64,000 nucleotides of DNA from Candidatus Litorirhabdus singularis (GTDB lineage: Bacteria > Pseudomonadota > Gammaproteobacteria > Pseudomonadales > Halieaceae), in assembly GCF_026262625.1 (NCBI RefSeq), contig NZ_SHNN01000002.1:930001-994000 (forward strand). Reading direction: 5' to 3'. Under the pieces are notes generated by a model. That model did no database searches and was not told where the DNA came from. It saw only the letters and a list, made by a program, of their open reading frames with translations. The position numbers and the translations under genes were made by a program. Shown piece after piece: positions 16,355 through 24,067 of the stretch (position 1 is its first letter; each line of letters begins with the position of its first letter).

Positions 16355-17173
16355 TTACTCGCCGGTAAAAACAGCGGGACGCTTTTCTTTAAAAGCGCGC
16401 ATGCCTTCACGTGCATCGCTAGAGGCAAAGACTGGATTGGCAAGCTCGTCGGACGCGACCATGGCATCTTCCTCACTCATGCATTCCTGGTGCTCGCGCA
16501 ACGAGCGCACCACGGCTTTGACCGCCAGCGGTCCATTCGCGCAAATTTTCGCGGCGATTTTTTTGGCCTCAGCCAAGGTCTGGCCTTTATCGACAATACG
16601 ATTAATCAGACCGAATTCCAGTGCCTGCTGTGCGCTAATATGCTCACCACAAAGCAGAATCTCAGCCGCCAGGCAGTAAGGTATTTGACGCCGTAGGCGA
16701 ACCGTTGAACCGGACATGGGATATAAACCGCGAGCCACTTCAGTAACACCGAAAATGGCATCCTCAGCCGCTACCCGGATATCGGTGCCCTGCAAAATTT
16801 CAGTACCTCCGGCCAGGGCATATCCCTCTACCGCCAGAATCAATGGCTTGTTGGGGCGATTGTCTCGCAGCAAAGCTTGCCAATGAATATTAGGCACGCT
16901 CCCCATCAGCTCCATAAATTCTTCAGTGGAGCGATGCTCACCGTCAGCGCCTGCTTTGAGATCCATGCCCGCGCAAAAAGTATCGCCGTTGGCGGTCAGA
17001 ATGGCGCAGCGCAAGTCGTCATCTTCGTCCAACAGTCGCCAGGCTTTATACATGCCCAACAGCATCTCGGGGCTAAAGGCATTCTTCGCTTCAGGGCGAT
17101 TAAGGGTCACGATCAGTACGTTGCCGTCCTGCTCAACGATGCAATTGCTGGTGCTGATATCCAGTTCAGCCAT
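16355..17173 (-). CDS. EchA19-like enoyl-CoA hydratase
   Basis: A 272-residue crotonase. The run EGYALAGGTEILQGTDIRVA followed by FGVTEVARGLYPMSGSTVRLRRQIPY closely recalls mycobacterial EchA19, which hydrates the enoyl-CoA formed on the cholesterol side chain. The oxyanion loop is NGDTFCAGMDLKAG. The C-terminal FASSDAREGMRAFKEKRPAVF is normal for hydratases. It sits directly downstream of a FadD19-like ligase, the same partner as in mycobacteria. The resemblance is from memory of the family, not an alignment. The substrate is probably a branched or polycyclic acyl-CoA rather than a plain fatty acid. Confidence 0.83.
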   Translation of the reverse strand: MAELDISTSNCIVEQDGNVLIVTLNRPEAKNAFSPEMLLGMYKAWRLLDEDDDLRCAILTANGDTFCAGMDLKAGADGEHRSTEEFMELMGSVPNIHWQALLRDNRPNKPLILAVEGYALAGGTEILQGTDIRVAAEDAIFGVTEVARGLYPMSGSTVRLRRQIPYCLAAEILLCGEHISAQQALEFGLINRIVDKGQTLAEAKKIAAKICANGPLAVKAVVRSLREHQECMSEEDAMVASDELANPVFASSDAREGMRAFKEKRPAVFTGE

Positions 17174-17213
17174 GATGCTATTCTCCCGTTATCTGATTGT
17201 TGTGCGCACTGAT

Positions 17214-18848
17214 CTAGCCCACCAGAAACTGGCCGCCTAGCGCTATTTCCTTTGCCTTTGGGTAAGCTGGCTTACCACTGGGGGCACGAGGGATTTCAGC
17301 CACTACGTGCAGTTCGCGCGGTATCTTATAGCCTGCCACGTGCTTACGAGCCTCATCTTGCAATTCCGTTAACGTCACGGTGTTATCGCCACGCAACGCC
17401 ACCACCGCCGTCACCTTGCTGCCAAAACGTTCATCAGGCGTATCAACGACTAAACAGTCAAATACAGCCGGATGCGCTTTAAGTGCTTCCTCGACTTCTT
17501 CCGGGAATATTTTTTCACCGCCGGAATTAATGCAGTTGGAACCGCGGCCATAGATCGTTATCGACCCGTCTTCCTCCAACCGTGCCTCATCGCCGGTCAG
17601 CAACCACATCTTGCCGTCCACGTTGACAAAAGTACGCGAGGTTTTTTCGGGGTCGCCGTAATAACCTACCGGGATATAGCCTGAACGAGCAAAGATACCC
17701 ATCTCTCCGGGCTTGACGTGGCTATGAGGAACGCCCTCTTCATCGGTAATAACGTCCATGAAATCTGACTGCGCAACATTGCCCAGACCTTTCTCCTCAG
17801 ATTTCTTTTCCCCGCTGTCAAAACCCATATTGCCCGACTCGGAAGACCCGAACGAGTTGCTAATAAAGACGTTGGGAAAGTGATCGCGAAACTCCTGCTG
17901 CTTTGACACTGAGAATACCGCGCCACCAGAACCGACACTGAATACCGAACTCAAGTCCCAGCGTCCGGGGTTGGCTTTAATAGCATCCAACAACGGTATC
18001 CCCATCGCATCACCGACAATGGAGATTGAATTTACTTTCTCACGCTCGACGATGTCCCAGACGGCAGCGCCGTCCAATGAGCGATCGGGGTTTAGTATGA
18101 CGCTGTTACCTGCCAGTAACTGGATACAGGCATACCACCAGCAGGCGCCATGCATGAGCGGAGCCAGTGCCATACCCACGATCGGAAAATCACCAATGCG
18201 CGCAGCGATTTGCTCTGGCGCTGTAATCGGTCCGTCGGGATGAAACCAACCACCGCCACCCAGCGCGGCAAAAAAGAGATTTTTGTGCGGCCACATAACG
18301 CCCTTGGGCATACCCGTGGTACCGCCGGTATAGAGTAGAAACAAATCGTCGTCGCTGCGCTCGCCAAAGTCTGCCGCCTGACTCTGACCAGTCAATGCAG
18401 TCTCGTATTCCACCGACCCAATGCTGTCCAGATCTTCACCACTGGCATCAGCCACGGCGACAAAGACATCCAGCTCCGGTACTTGCGCCCGAATTTCAGC
18501 AATGTGCGGCGTAAATTCCTGATGATGAATAACGGCGACCATATCCGCGTTATTAAAGATGTAACTCAGCTCTTCCTGCACATAGCGATAGTTGACGTTG
18601 ACCGGCACGGCGCGCAACTTAAAGCAGGCCATCATGCCTTCGAGGTACTCGTTACAGTTGTACATATAGAGCCCAACATGATCACCAGGCTTTACTCCAC
18701 GTTCGCGCAGATAGTGGGCCATCTGATTGGCGCGGATATCCAACTCGGCAAAACTGGTGCGATCTTCACCGCACACCAGTGCATCGCGATCCGGGACCTT
18801 TTGCGCCACCATTTCGAACATATCAGCAAGATTAAATGCTTTTTTCAT
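17214..18848 (-). CDS. FadD19-like acyl-CoA synthetase (AMP-forming)
   Basis: A 544-residue adenylate-forming ligase that would activate a carboxylic acid to its CoA thioester. The AMP-binding P-loop YTGGTTGMPKG is at residues 173-183. Further motifs are SFGSSESGNMGF, the GD of LLTGDEARLEEDGSITIYGRG, INSGGEKIFPEEVE and the catalytic Lys near the end (PRAPSGKPAYPKAKE). The N-terminal RAVPVNVNYRYVQEELSYIFNNADMVA and the HKN segment after the P-loop resemble FadD19, the mycobacterial ligase for C24-branched sterol side chains. The ATG at 18848 has AGGGG upstream and lies 5 bases after the thiolase-fold gene's stop; a longer frame runs back to 18914 inside that gene. Confidence 0.88.
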   Translation of the reverse strand: MKKAFNLADMFEMVAQKVPDRDALVCGEDRTSFAELDIRANQMAHYLRERGVKPGDHVGLYMYNCNEYLEGMMACFKLRAVPVNVNYRYVQEELSYIFNNADMVAVIHHQEFTPHIAEIRAQVPELDVFVAVADASGEDLDSIGSVEYETALTGQSQAADFGERSDDDLFLLYTGGTTGMPKGVMWPHKNLFFAALGGGGWFHPDGPITAPEQIAARIGDFPIVGMALAPLMHGACWWYACIQLLAGNSVILNPDRSLDGAAVWDIVEREKVNSISIVGDAMGIPLLDAIKANPGRWDLSSVFSVGSGGAVFSVSKQQEFRDHFPNVFISNSFGSSESGNMGFDSGEKKSEEKGLGNVAQSDFMDVITDEEGVPHSHVKPGEMGIFARSGYIPVGYYGDPEKTSRTFVNVDGKMWLLTGDEARLEEDGSITIYGRGSNCINSGGEKIFPEEVEEALKAHPAVFDCLVVDTPDERFGSKVTAVVALRGDNTVTLTELQDEARKHVAGYKIPRELHVVAEIPRAPSGKPAYPKAKEIALGGQFLVG

Positions 18849-18852
18849 CAAA

Positions 18853-20016
18853 TTACCCCTTGTCTGCGCTAACAACCCACATGGCGAAAAACTGTGCGCC
18901 GCCACCATAGGCATGACCCAGCGCAGTCCGCGCGCCTTCTACCTGATGCGCTCCAGCATCACCACGCACCTGACGCGCGGCCTCGGCAAAACGAATCATG
19001 CCGGAGGCGCCAATGGGATTCGACGAGAGTACGCCACCGGAGCAGTTCCAGGGAATATCCCCGTTCTCGTCCAGTGATGTCGCGCCTTCCATAGTAAGTT
19101 TCCAACCTTTGCCCTCTTCGGCAAAACCGAGATTTTCCAACCACATGGGTTCGTACCAGGAAAACGGCACATACACCTCGGCACAATCGAAGTCCTTTCT
19201 CGGGTTGGTGATACCAGCCTGGGCATAGACATCCGCAGCACAATCTCTGCCTGCCTGCGGGCTGACCTCTTCCCGGCCGGCATACATAGTAGGCTCACTG
19301 CGCATGGCAACACCGCGAATCCAGGCCGGTGGTTTTGGTGACTCGGATACCAGCGAAGCATCTGCTATAACCATGGCGCAGGCACCGTCTGAGGAAGGAC
19401 AACTCTCCAGAAAACGTATCGGATCCCATAGCATCGGTGACTCTTCTACCTTGGCCATCGTTATATCAGGAAGCTGAAGATGCGCGAGCGGGTTGCGAGC
19501 GCCGTGCAGGCGATCTTTGGTAGCCACTTTAATACCGACATCGTACGGCGCACCCGAACGGCGCATATACTCACGGATAATCGGCGCAAAATAACCACCG
19601 GCACCGGCATTCAGATGCGGCGAGAACGGATGCGGACTGGATAGCGCCCACATCGCATTCGACTCAGACTGTTTCTCAAATGTTACAGTCAGCACGCGTT
19701 TAAACGTACCGCTCTGCACATGCGATGCAGCCACCAATGCTGTCGAACCACCTACCGATCCGGCCGTATGCACGCGCAACATGGGTTTGCCATTAGCGCC
19801 CAGGGCATCCGTCAGATATATTTCAGGCATCACAACACCTTCAAACATATCCGGCGCCTTACCGATAATCACCGCATCTATATCATCAAAACCCAGCCCT
19901 GCATCCTCCAGCGCTTTAACCGCCGCCTCGCGCAGTAAGCCCGCGATCGAAACATCGCCGCGTCGGGTTTGGTATTTGGTTTGGCCTATGCCGACCACTG
20001 CTGCCAAATTAGCCAT
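18853..20016 (-). CDS. SCP-x/Ltp3-like thiolase-fold protein lacking the usual nucleophilic Cys
   Basis: A 387-residue thiolase-superfamily protein. It opens AAVVGIGQTKYQTRRGDVSIAGLLREAA as in non-specific lipid-transfer (SCP-x) thiolases. At the place of the acylated Cys it reads RVHTAGSVGGSTALVAASH, with Ser-Val-Gly and no Cys. The C-terminal active-site loop is LGHAYGGGAQFFAMWV, keeping His but not the Cys. Such changes mark the retro-aldolase and Ltp-type branch that works with DUF35 partners in steroid side-chain shortening. The length is close to that of mycobacterial Ltp3 (394). It overlaps by one base with the gene upstream (TAATG) and is followed by the FadD19-like ligase. Thioester cleavage by an ordinary thiolase route is unlikely. 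Confidence 0.83.
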   Translation of the reverse strand: MANLAAVVGIGQTKYQTRRGDVSIAGLLREAAVKALEDAGLGFDDIDAVIIGKAPDMFEGVVMPEIYLTDALGANGKPMLRVHTAGSVGGSTALVAASHVQSGTFKRVLTVTFEKQSESNAMWALSSPHPFSPHLNAGAGGYFAPIIREYMRRSGAPYDVGIKVATKDRLHGARNPLAHLQLPDITMAKVEESPMLWDPIRFLESCPSSDGACAMVIADASLVSESPKPPAWIRGVAMRSEPTMYAGREEVSPQAGRDCAADVYAQAGITNPRKDFDCAEVYVPFSWYEPMWLENLGFAEEGKGWKLTMEGATSLDENGDIPWNCSGGVLSSNPIGASGMIRFAEAARQVRGDAGAHQVEGARTALGHAYGGGAQFFAMWVVSADKG

Positions 20017-21077
20017 TACGCTGCCTCCAAAACCGTGACAAGGTTATGTTGTAAACAAGGACCGCTGGTCGCATGAGCGAGCCCGCGCTTGATATCACCG
20101 TTAATGATACGTTGTGCCACCTCGCCAATCCGTGAAAGACCAGATGCCATCATCAGATTACCGGCCAACACGCCGCCCGACGGATTGACCACTGTCTCTG
20201 AGCCAAGGCCCAGTGCCCGCGTCAGGATGATTTCCTGATGACTGTAAGGTGCATAAATTTCTGCGACTTCAATGGCGCCATCACTGACACCTGCAACCGC
20301 AGCGGCCTGTTCGGTAGAAACCGAGCGAGTCAGGTCACGAGCCCCCAGATTATGCGTTTCGATACGATGATCAATACCACTGATAACCGCATAGGGCTTA
20401 CCCCATTCACGTGCTTTCTCGACGGTACACAAGACCATCGCTGATGCGCCATCTGAAACCGGGCAGCAATCATGCTTACGCAGCGGCGAAACCCAAGTCT
20501 CTTCCGCCAGTAACTGTTCTACAGCCACCTCTCCCTTAAGCTGTGCGTGCGGGTTATTGGCGAGTGCGTTGCGACGCGATCGTGCCACTACAGCCGCCAT
20601 GTCCGCCTCTTCCATGACACCCTGATCCAGCATCATGCGGGCCTGCATGGCCGCTAGACTGACCGTATCTACCCACAGCGGAGCCAAGTAGTACGGGTCC
20701 AGTTGTTGAGACAGCACGGTAGGCAGTTCGCCCGGCGATGACTTGCCGAAGCCATACACCAATGCTGAATCAGCATGCCCCATACGAATTTTCAGAATGG
20801 CTTCATACAGTGCCCAAGCCGCGTCCATTTCAACATGGCTTTCCTTAATCGGGGGCACCGCTCCCAGTGCATCAACCCCAAGTACAAACGCAAACGCTGC
20901 GCCCTGCTGATAGTCACAGCTCCCGGAGCAGGTAAAATCAACGTCCTGCGCGGTGCTGAGGCCAGCAGCGCCAAGTGCACTCTTGATCACCGGCATGATC
21001 AGCTCAACTTCGTTTTTGGCACCAGCGTTGCGCACACAATCCGACTGCGCAAACGAAACTATCGCTATATCCTTCAT
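20016..21077 (-). CDS. Ltp4-like thiolase-fold protein lacking the usual nucleophilic Cys
   Basis: A 353-residue thiolase-fold protein, near the length of mycobacterial Ltp4 (354). At the nucleophile position it has ESHVEMDAAWALYEAILKI with no Cys. The segments DYQQGAAFAFVLGVD, DCCPVSDGASAMVLC and NPSGGVLAGNLMMASGLSRIGE keep the family frame, and the last loop is GPCLQHNLVTVLE. The protein should pair with the preceding Ltp3-like protein or with the DUF35 proteins. Aldolase or thiolase complexes of this kind are known from steroid degradation. The ATG at 21077 has GGGAGGTCTGAAT ahead and lies two bases after the DUF35 stop. Function by family is inference. Confidence 0.8.
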   Translation of the reverse strand: MKDIAIVSFAQSDCVRNAGAKNEVELIMPVIKSALGAAGLSTAQDVDFTCSGSCDYQQGAAFAFVLGVDALGAVPPIKESHVEMDAAWALYEAILKIRMGHADSALVYGFGKSSPGELPTVLSQQLDPYYLAPLWVDTVSLAAMQARMMLDQGVMEEADMAAVVARSRRNALANNPHAQLKGEVAVEQLLAEETWVSPLRKHDCCPVSDGASAMVLCTVEKAREWGKPYAVISGIDHRIETHNLGARDLTRSVSTEQAAAVAGVSDGAIEVAEIYAPYSHQEIILTRALGLGSETVVNPSGGVLAGNLMMASGLSRIGEVAQRIINGDIKRGLAHATSGPCLQHNLVTVLEAA

Positions 21078-21079
21078 AT

Positions 21080-21595
21080 TCAGACCTCCCAGCCAGTTAC
21101 AGGTACTTTGCCAATGCTCTCGCTGGGTACATCAGGTTCGTCTAGCGGTTTAAAGTAGCGAATATTGTCCATAGCGTAATCCCACTCCTCCTGAGGTTTC
21201 CAAACTGCCTGCACGCGCTGTCCGCGATGCACGGTATCGTTGTCGCACTCGCTGAGCAGGTGAATAAAGGAAATGTTAGCGCCATCAGGTATCAGGTTGG
21301 CAATCACGTAGGGCGGCTGGATGGGGTTACCCGGGATCGGGATGTACACGATAGTAAAAGATTCCACCGTGCACTTGTCAGCTACCTCGACCTCTTCTGT
21401 GGTAGCCACACCACAAGCCGCGCAAGAACCCCGCGGCGGTAAATAGACGTTATTACAGGAGGGGCAGCGTTGCCCTACCAGTTTGCCCTGGCGTACCTGC
21501 GACAAAAATCGAGCCGTCGCTTCGCCCGCCGTAAAGTGATACTTGAGGTAAATCGGTACTTCGATACCGGTGATCATCTCACGTTCTTCGCTCAT
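21080..21595 (-). CDS. DUF35 OB-fold protein with zinc ribbon (ChsH2-like partner)
   Basis: A 171-residue DUF35/DUF35_N protein. A rubredoxin-like zinc ribbon is formed by Cys44, Cys47, Cys58 and Cys61 (RCPSCNNVYLPPRGSCAACG) and is followed by an OB-fold (VESFTIVYIPIPGN, PYVIANLIPDGANISFIHLL, RVQAVWKP). In steroid catabolism such domains bind a thiolase-fold aldolase and complete its active site. The start ATG overlaps the TGA of the second DUF35 gene (ATGA). Immediately downstream lie two thiolase-fold genes. The combination strongly suggests a hetero-oligomer encoded in one message. Confidence 0.87.
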   Translation of the reverse strand: MSEEREMITGIEVPIYLKYHFTAGEATARFLSQVRQGKLVGQRCPSCNNVYLPPRGSCAACGVATTEEVEVADKCTVESFTIVYIPIPGNPIQPPYVIANLIPDGANISFIHLLSECDNDTVHRGQRVQAVWKPQEEWDYAMDNIRYFKPLDEPDVPSESIGKVPVTGWEV

Positions 21596-22044
21596 GACTC
21601 GTCTCCTGCTGCAACAAAGCCGTCTATATCTGTAATGAAGCCGCGCGTCTCCTCAGCCCAGCGCGCAGTCACGCGCATACCAGTACTGACCTCCGACTCA
21701 GCACTGGCGCGCAAAACATGCACCATCGGTACGTCGGCTCCGTCCAGCTTGATCAAAGCCCAAGCAAAGGGCACAGCCGACGGATGTGAGTCTCTGGGCT
21801 CCTTGACCCAGCACCAGCTGACCACTTCTCCGCTCTGCCCAACCTCGACGAACTCCGAAAGCTCCTCTGCTGTGACCGGGTCATACTCCATGGGTGGCAC
21901 ATAGACCTTGCCATCGCTGCCTTTAATACCAACGATGATCCGGTCACGCAGATCTGTGAGAAAACGGCCCACAACGGGGCCCGTAGAGCGGGTATAGGTA
22001 AATCCCAGCTCAAAATCCTGACTGAGTAGCTCCGGCTGTGACAT
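21592..22044 (-). CDS. DUF35 OB-fold protein without zinc ribbon
   Basis: A 150-residue OB-fold protein of the same superfamily as its neighbour. It keeps the N-terminal helix (RSTGPVVGRFLTDLRDRIIVG) and the OB strands (GEVVSWCWVKEP, FAWALIKLDGADVPMVHVL, RVTARWAEE). Where the ribbon should be, it reads KGSDGKVYVPPMEYDP, with no Cys, so it should not bind zinc. The ATG at 22044 has a near-perfect AGGAGG five bases upstream and heads the nine-gene operon. In mycobacteria the corresponding gene (Rv3521, about 303 residues as I recall) could be a fusion of such a pair. That is a hypothesis. Confidence 0.82.
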   Translation of the reverse strand: MSQPELLSQDFELGFTYTRSTGPVVGRFLTDLRDRIIVGIKGSDGKVYVPPMEYDPVTAEELSEFVEVGQSGEVVSWCWVKEPRDSHPSAVPFAWALIKLDGADVPMVHVLRASAESEVSTGMRVTARWAEETRGFITDIDGFVAAGDES

Positions 22045-22372
22045 AGGTGCCTCCTGATGATTGACGGCCCGAAAAGGGAGAGAAAGTATCGACCAGCCAC
22101 TGCACCAACTCAATGGCGCATCCGACCAATTGGCACTGACAAATGTGATCACCGGATGCGTTAGCGGCCATTTTGGTCAATTGACGGTCCTGGAAAGTCC
22201 TGGAAGGCCCTATAAGGTCCGCTAATTATGGGAGCCAGATCACAGATCTGTTGGCTTTTATTGCTAGTCGTAATTTTTTACTTCAATGCATCCAGCGACA
22301 GACCTATTCTGAGTGACAAGCTGATCGCAAGGTCGGCATCTGATAACAAAGGTAACAGAGGTTTGTTAACCC
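22045..22372. promoter_or_regulatory. Divergent intergenic region between the catabolic operon and the PilZ-ParA operon
   Basis: A gene-free stretch of 328 bases that must hold the promoters of both operons. Visible symmetry elements are CCAATTGG at 22126-22133 and the perfect palindrome GTCAATTGAC at 22176-22185. Immediately after these comes a series of decamers (see the separate repeat entry). The right third, from about 22250, is AT-rich (TTTTATTGC, AATTTTTTACTT) and is the likely promoter side for the PilZ gene. I could not fix -35/-10 elements with confidence. Confidence 0.5.
22187..22226. repeat. Four 10-bp tandem units in phase with the DNA helix
   Basis: Reading in steps of ten from 22187 gives GTCCTGGAAA, GTCCTGGAAG, GCCCTATAAG and GTCCGCTAAT. 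The first two differ at one base; the third and fourth keep G-CC at the start and AA near the end. The third unit also forms an imperfect dyad with the start of the fourth (GGCCCT ATA AGGTCC). Repeats at about one helical turn suit cooperative binding of a regulator on one face of the DNA, but drift of a short slippage repeat is possible. Confidence 0.5.
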
Positions 22373-22780
22373 ATGTACGAGAGAAGTGGCGAGTCACTTG
22401 AGTTTCACAGCATTGAAACTGATGAACAGCTGGAACATTTTGCCAGGAAGTTTTTTCGGGTCCGGGTCCGCCACCTGCAGGGTCATTACCTCAGGCTGGG
22501 TTCGCTGAAACTGACGATTGCTGATGTTTCTGCCAGAGGTATCAGTCTGGTTTCAGACAAGGTTACCGCTATGGTACTCGGTGACCTGATCTCCAATAGC
22601 GAGCTGGTATTGGATCAGGAGCGATTCCAAGGCTTAAGTGGTCGCATCGTACATCACTCTCTGGATGGTGAAGGCAACACTGTCACCGGAATACAATGGC
22701 TGGAGCTCAACACTATTACCGAAAAGAGAATGGAAATAGTGGTCGAGAGCTTGCGACAAAAACTGTTCGACGACATCTAA
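22373..22780 (+). CDS. PilZ-domain protein, first gene of an orphan PilZ-ParA operon
   Basis: A 135-residue PilZ-like protein. An N-terminal acidic helix (residues 1-25) is followed by RVRVRHLQGHYLRLG and the motif ADVSARGISLVS, which matches the [D/N]xSxxG box of cyclic di-GMP-binding PilZ domains. An RxxxR is present as RVRVR. The body continues with SELVLDQERFQGLSGRIVHHS and a C-terminal helix. It should act as a c-di-GMP-controlled adaptor in the cytoplasm. The next gene starts 13 bases later and the third is coupled to it, so the three form one unit. The strand is opposite to the catabolic operon. Confidence 0.8.
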   Translation: MYERSGESLEFHSIETDEQLEHFARKFFRVRVRHLQGHYLRLGSLKLTIADVSARGISLVSDKVTAMVLGDLISNSELVLDQERFQGLSGRIVHHSLDGEGNTVTGIQWLELNTITEKRMEIVVESLRQKLFDDI

Positions 22781-22793
22781 GGACGCCGCATTA

Positions 22794-23138
22794 ATGGCCG
22801 ATTCCTGTGAAACCCCCGACATGGCACAAAGCGGCGACATCATGGAGCGCCTGTTGTCTGCACAAAGCCGAGATCCACATCCCTCTGCTGCGAAGCTGGA
22901 TAGCCTGCTCTATCGTGACCCGGCAACCTCCCCTCCAATAGCAATAGCAACCGCTACCGACAACGTCGACCGACCACAAACACCCGACAAAAATCAGGTA
23001 GCGCTAGAGGTTAGGGGCACCCGAGCTAATATCCGCATCACCATAGCGGACGTGGCAAGACAGCCGACTACAATGAACAAGCTGGCCGACGTTGCCGTGA
23101 AGGCCATAGTCAACGAGCTGCGGAGAGGTATCGTATGA
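22794..23138 (+). CDS. Small protein of unknown function between PilZ and ParA genes
   Basis: A 114-residue protein I do not recognise. It has a helical N-terminal patch (SGDIMERLLSAQSR, about residues 13-26), a Pro/Thr/Ala-rich middle of low order (about 40-67) and a C-terminal compact part from about 68 (VALEVRGTRANIRITIADVARQ then a helix TMNKLADVAVKAIVNELRRG). Its stop overlaps the ATG of the ParA gene (ATGA), so the products are probably made in balance. The arrangement, two short ordered ends joined by a flexible linker, would suit an adaptor between the PilZ protein and the ATPase; this is inference. Confidence 0.7.
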   Translation: MADSCETPDMAQSGDIMERLLSAQSRDPHPSAAKLDSLLYRDPATSPPIAIATATDNVDRPQTPDKNQVALEVRGTRANIRITIADVARQPTTMNKLADVAVKAIVNELRRGIV

Positions 23139-24067
23139 AAGTTATTGTCTGCCCAAAGTGCACTCGAAAACACAAGGTCAACGCTGCATCCTTGCCGCAG
23201 GCTGAGATGGTGTTTGCACGATGTCGCGCCTGTAGCCACAAATTCCCGGTACAACTCGACCAGCTGAGGCGTACCGAGGTAGGCGTTAGCTCACCTCAGT
23301 CAGGCGCGGGACGAGCAAGAAAAATATGCGTTACGCTCAGCAAAGGCGGGGTCGGCAAAACCACCACTGCCGTCCATGTCAGCGCTGCATTGGCCGAGTC
23401 AGGCAAGCGCGTGTTACTGGTAGATACTGACACTCAAGGACAAGCGGCGTATATGCTGGGGCTAAAGCCCAAAGCAGGCTTGACCGAGCTGCTCACTGGC
23501 GAACTTACGGCCGAAGATGCGATCACCCCGGCACGCGATAATCTGTGGCTGCTGGCAGGTGGACGCTCATTGGCAGGTGCGAAACGTATTATCGACAAAA
23601 AAAGCTTCGGTAGCGAACACACGCTCGCTGAAGCTCTGGCCGGCATCGATCGTCAATTTGACTTCATTATAATTGACACATCACCAGGCTGGGACCAGCT
23701 CACCGTAAACGTACTGTTCTACGCAGACGAGATCATGATACCGGTAGCGCTTGAAGTCATGCCGCTGCATGGGCTGTCCGAGTTCAGCAAGAGCCTGCAG
23801 GCCATCCAGCAGTATCGTAAGGATCTACGAATCAGCTATATCGTGCCCACCTTCATGGATAACAGAGTCCAGCACCCGCAAGAAATCTTTCAGAAACTGG
23901 TGGATGCCTACGGCACAAAAATTTCTAAACCCATTCACTATGACGAGCGTTTTAGTCACGCTCCGTCATACGGCAAGACCATCTTTGAGTATGCACCGGA
24001 AAGTCGCGGCGCAGCCGACTATCGCGATCTGGTAACCCGCATAGTCTGCGAAAAGATGGCAGCCTGA
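23135..24067 (+). CDS. ParA/MinD-family ATPase with N-terminal zinc finger
   Basis: A 310-residue protein. Residues 1-40 form an MJ0042-like zinc finger (Cys6, Cys9, Cys30, Cys33). After a linker comes a ParA ATPase with deviant Walker A SKGGVGKTTT (about 69-78), DTDTQGQAA (about 97-105) and FIIIDTSPGWDQL. The signature Lys of the dimeric ParA/MinD switch is present. No MinD-type amphipathic tail is obvious. Orphan ParA proteins of this kind position protein clusters, flagella, pili or chemosensory arrays on the nucleoid or at poles. No parB or parS-like partner is adjacent, so chromosome partition is unlikely. ATG at 23135 follows GGAGAGGT. The downstream ABC permease gene converges on it, stop to stop. 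Confidence 0.87.
   Translation: MKVIVCPKCTRKHKVNAASLPQAEMVFARCRACSHKFPVQLDQLRRTEVGVSSPQSGAGRARKICVTLSKGGVGKTTTAVHVSAALAESGKRVLLVDTDTQGQAAYMLGLKPKAGLTELLTGELTAEDAITPARDNLWLLAGGRSLAGAKRIIDKKSFGSEHTLAEALAGIDRQFDFIIIDTSPGWDQLTVNVLFYADEIMIPVALEVMPLHGLSEFSKSLQAIQQYRKDLRISYIVPTFMDNRVQHPQEIFQKLVDAYGTKISKPIHYDERFSHAPSYGKTIFEYAPESRGAADYRDLVTRIVCEKMAA

Noticed and set aside
22045-22372. A small gene or sRNA in the divergent gap
   Set aside because: No frame with coding character and no terminator-like hairpin; only palindromes and the decamer repeats are visible.
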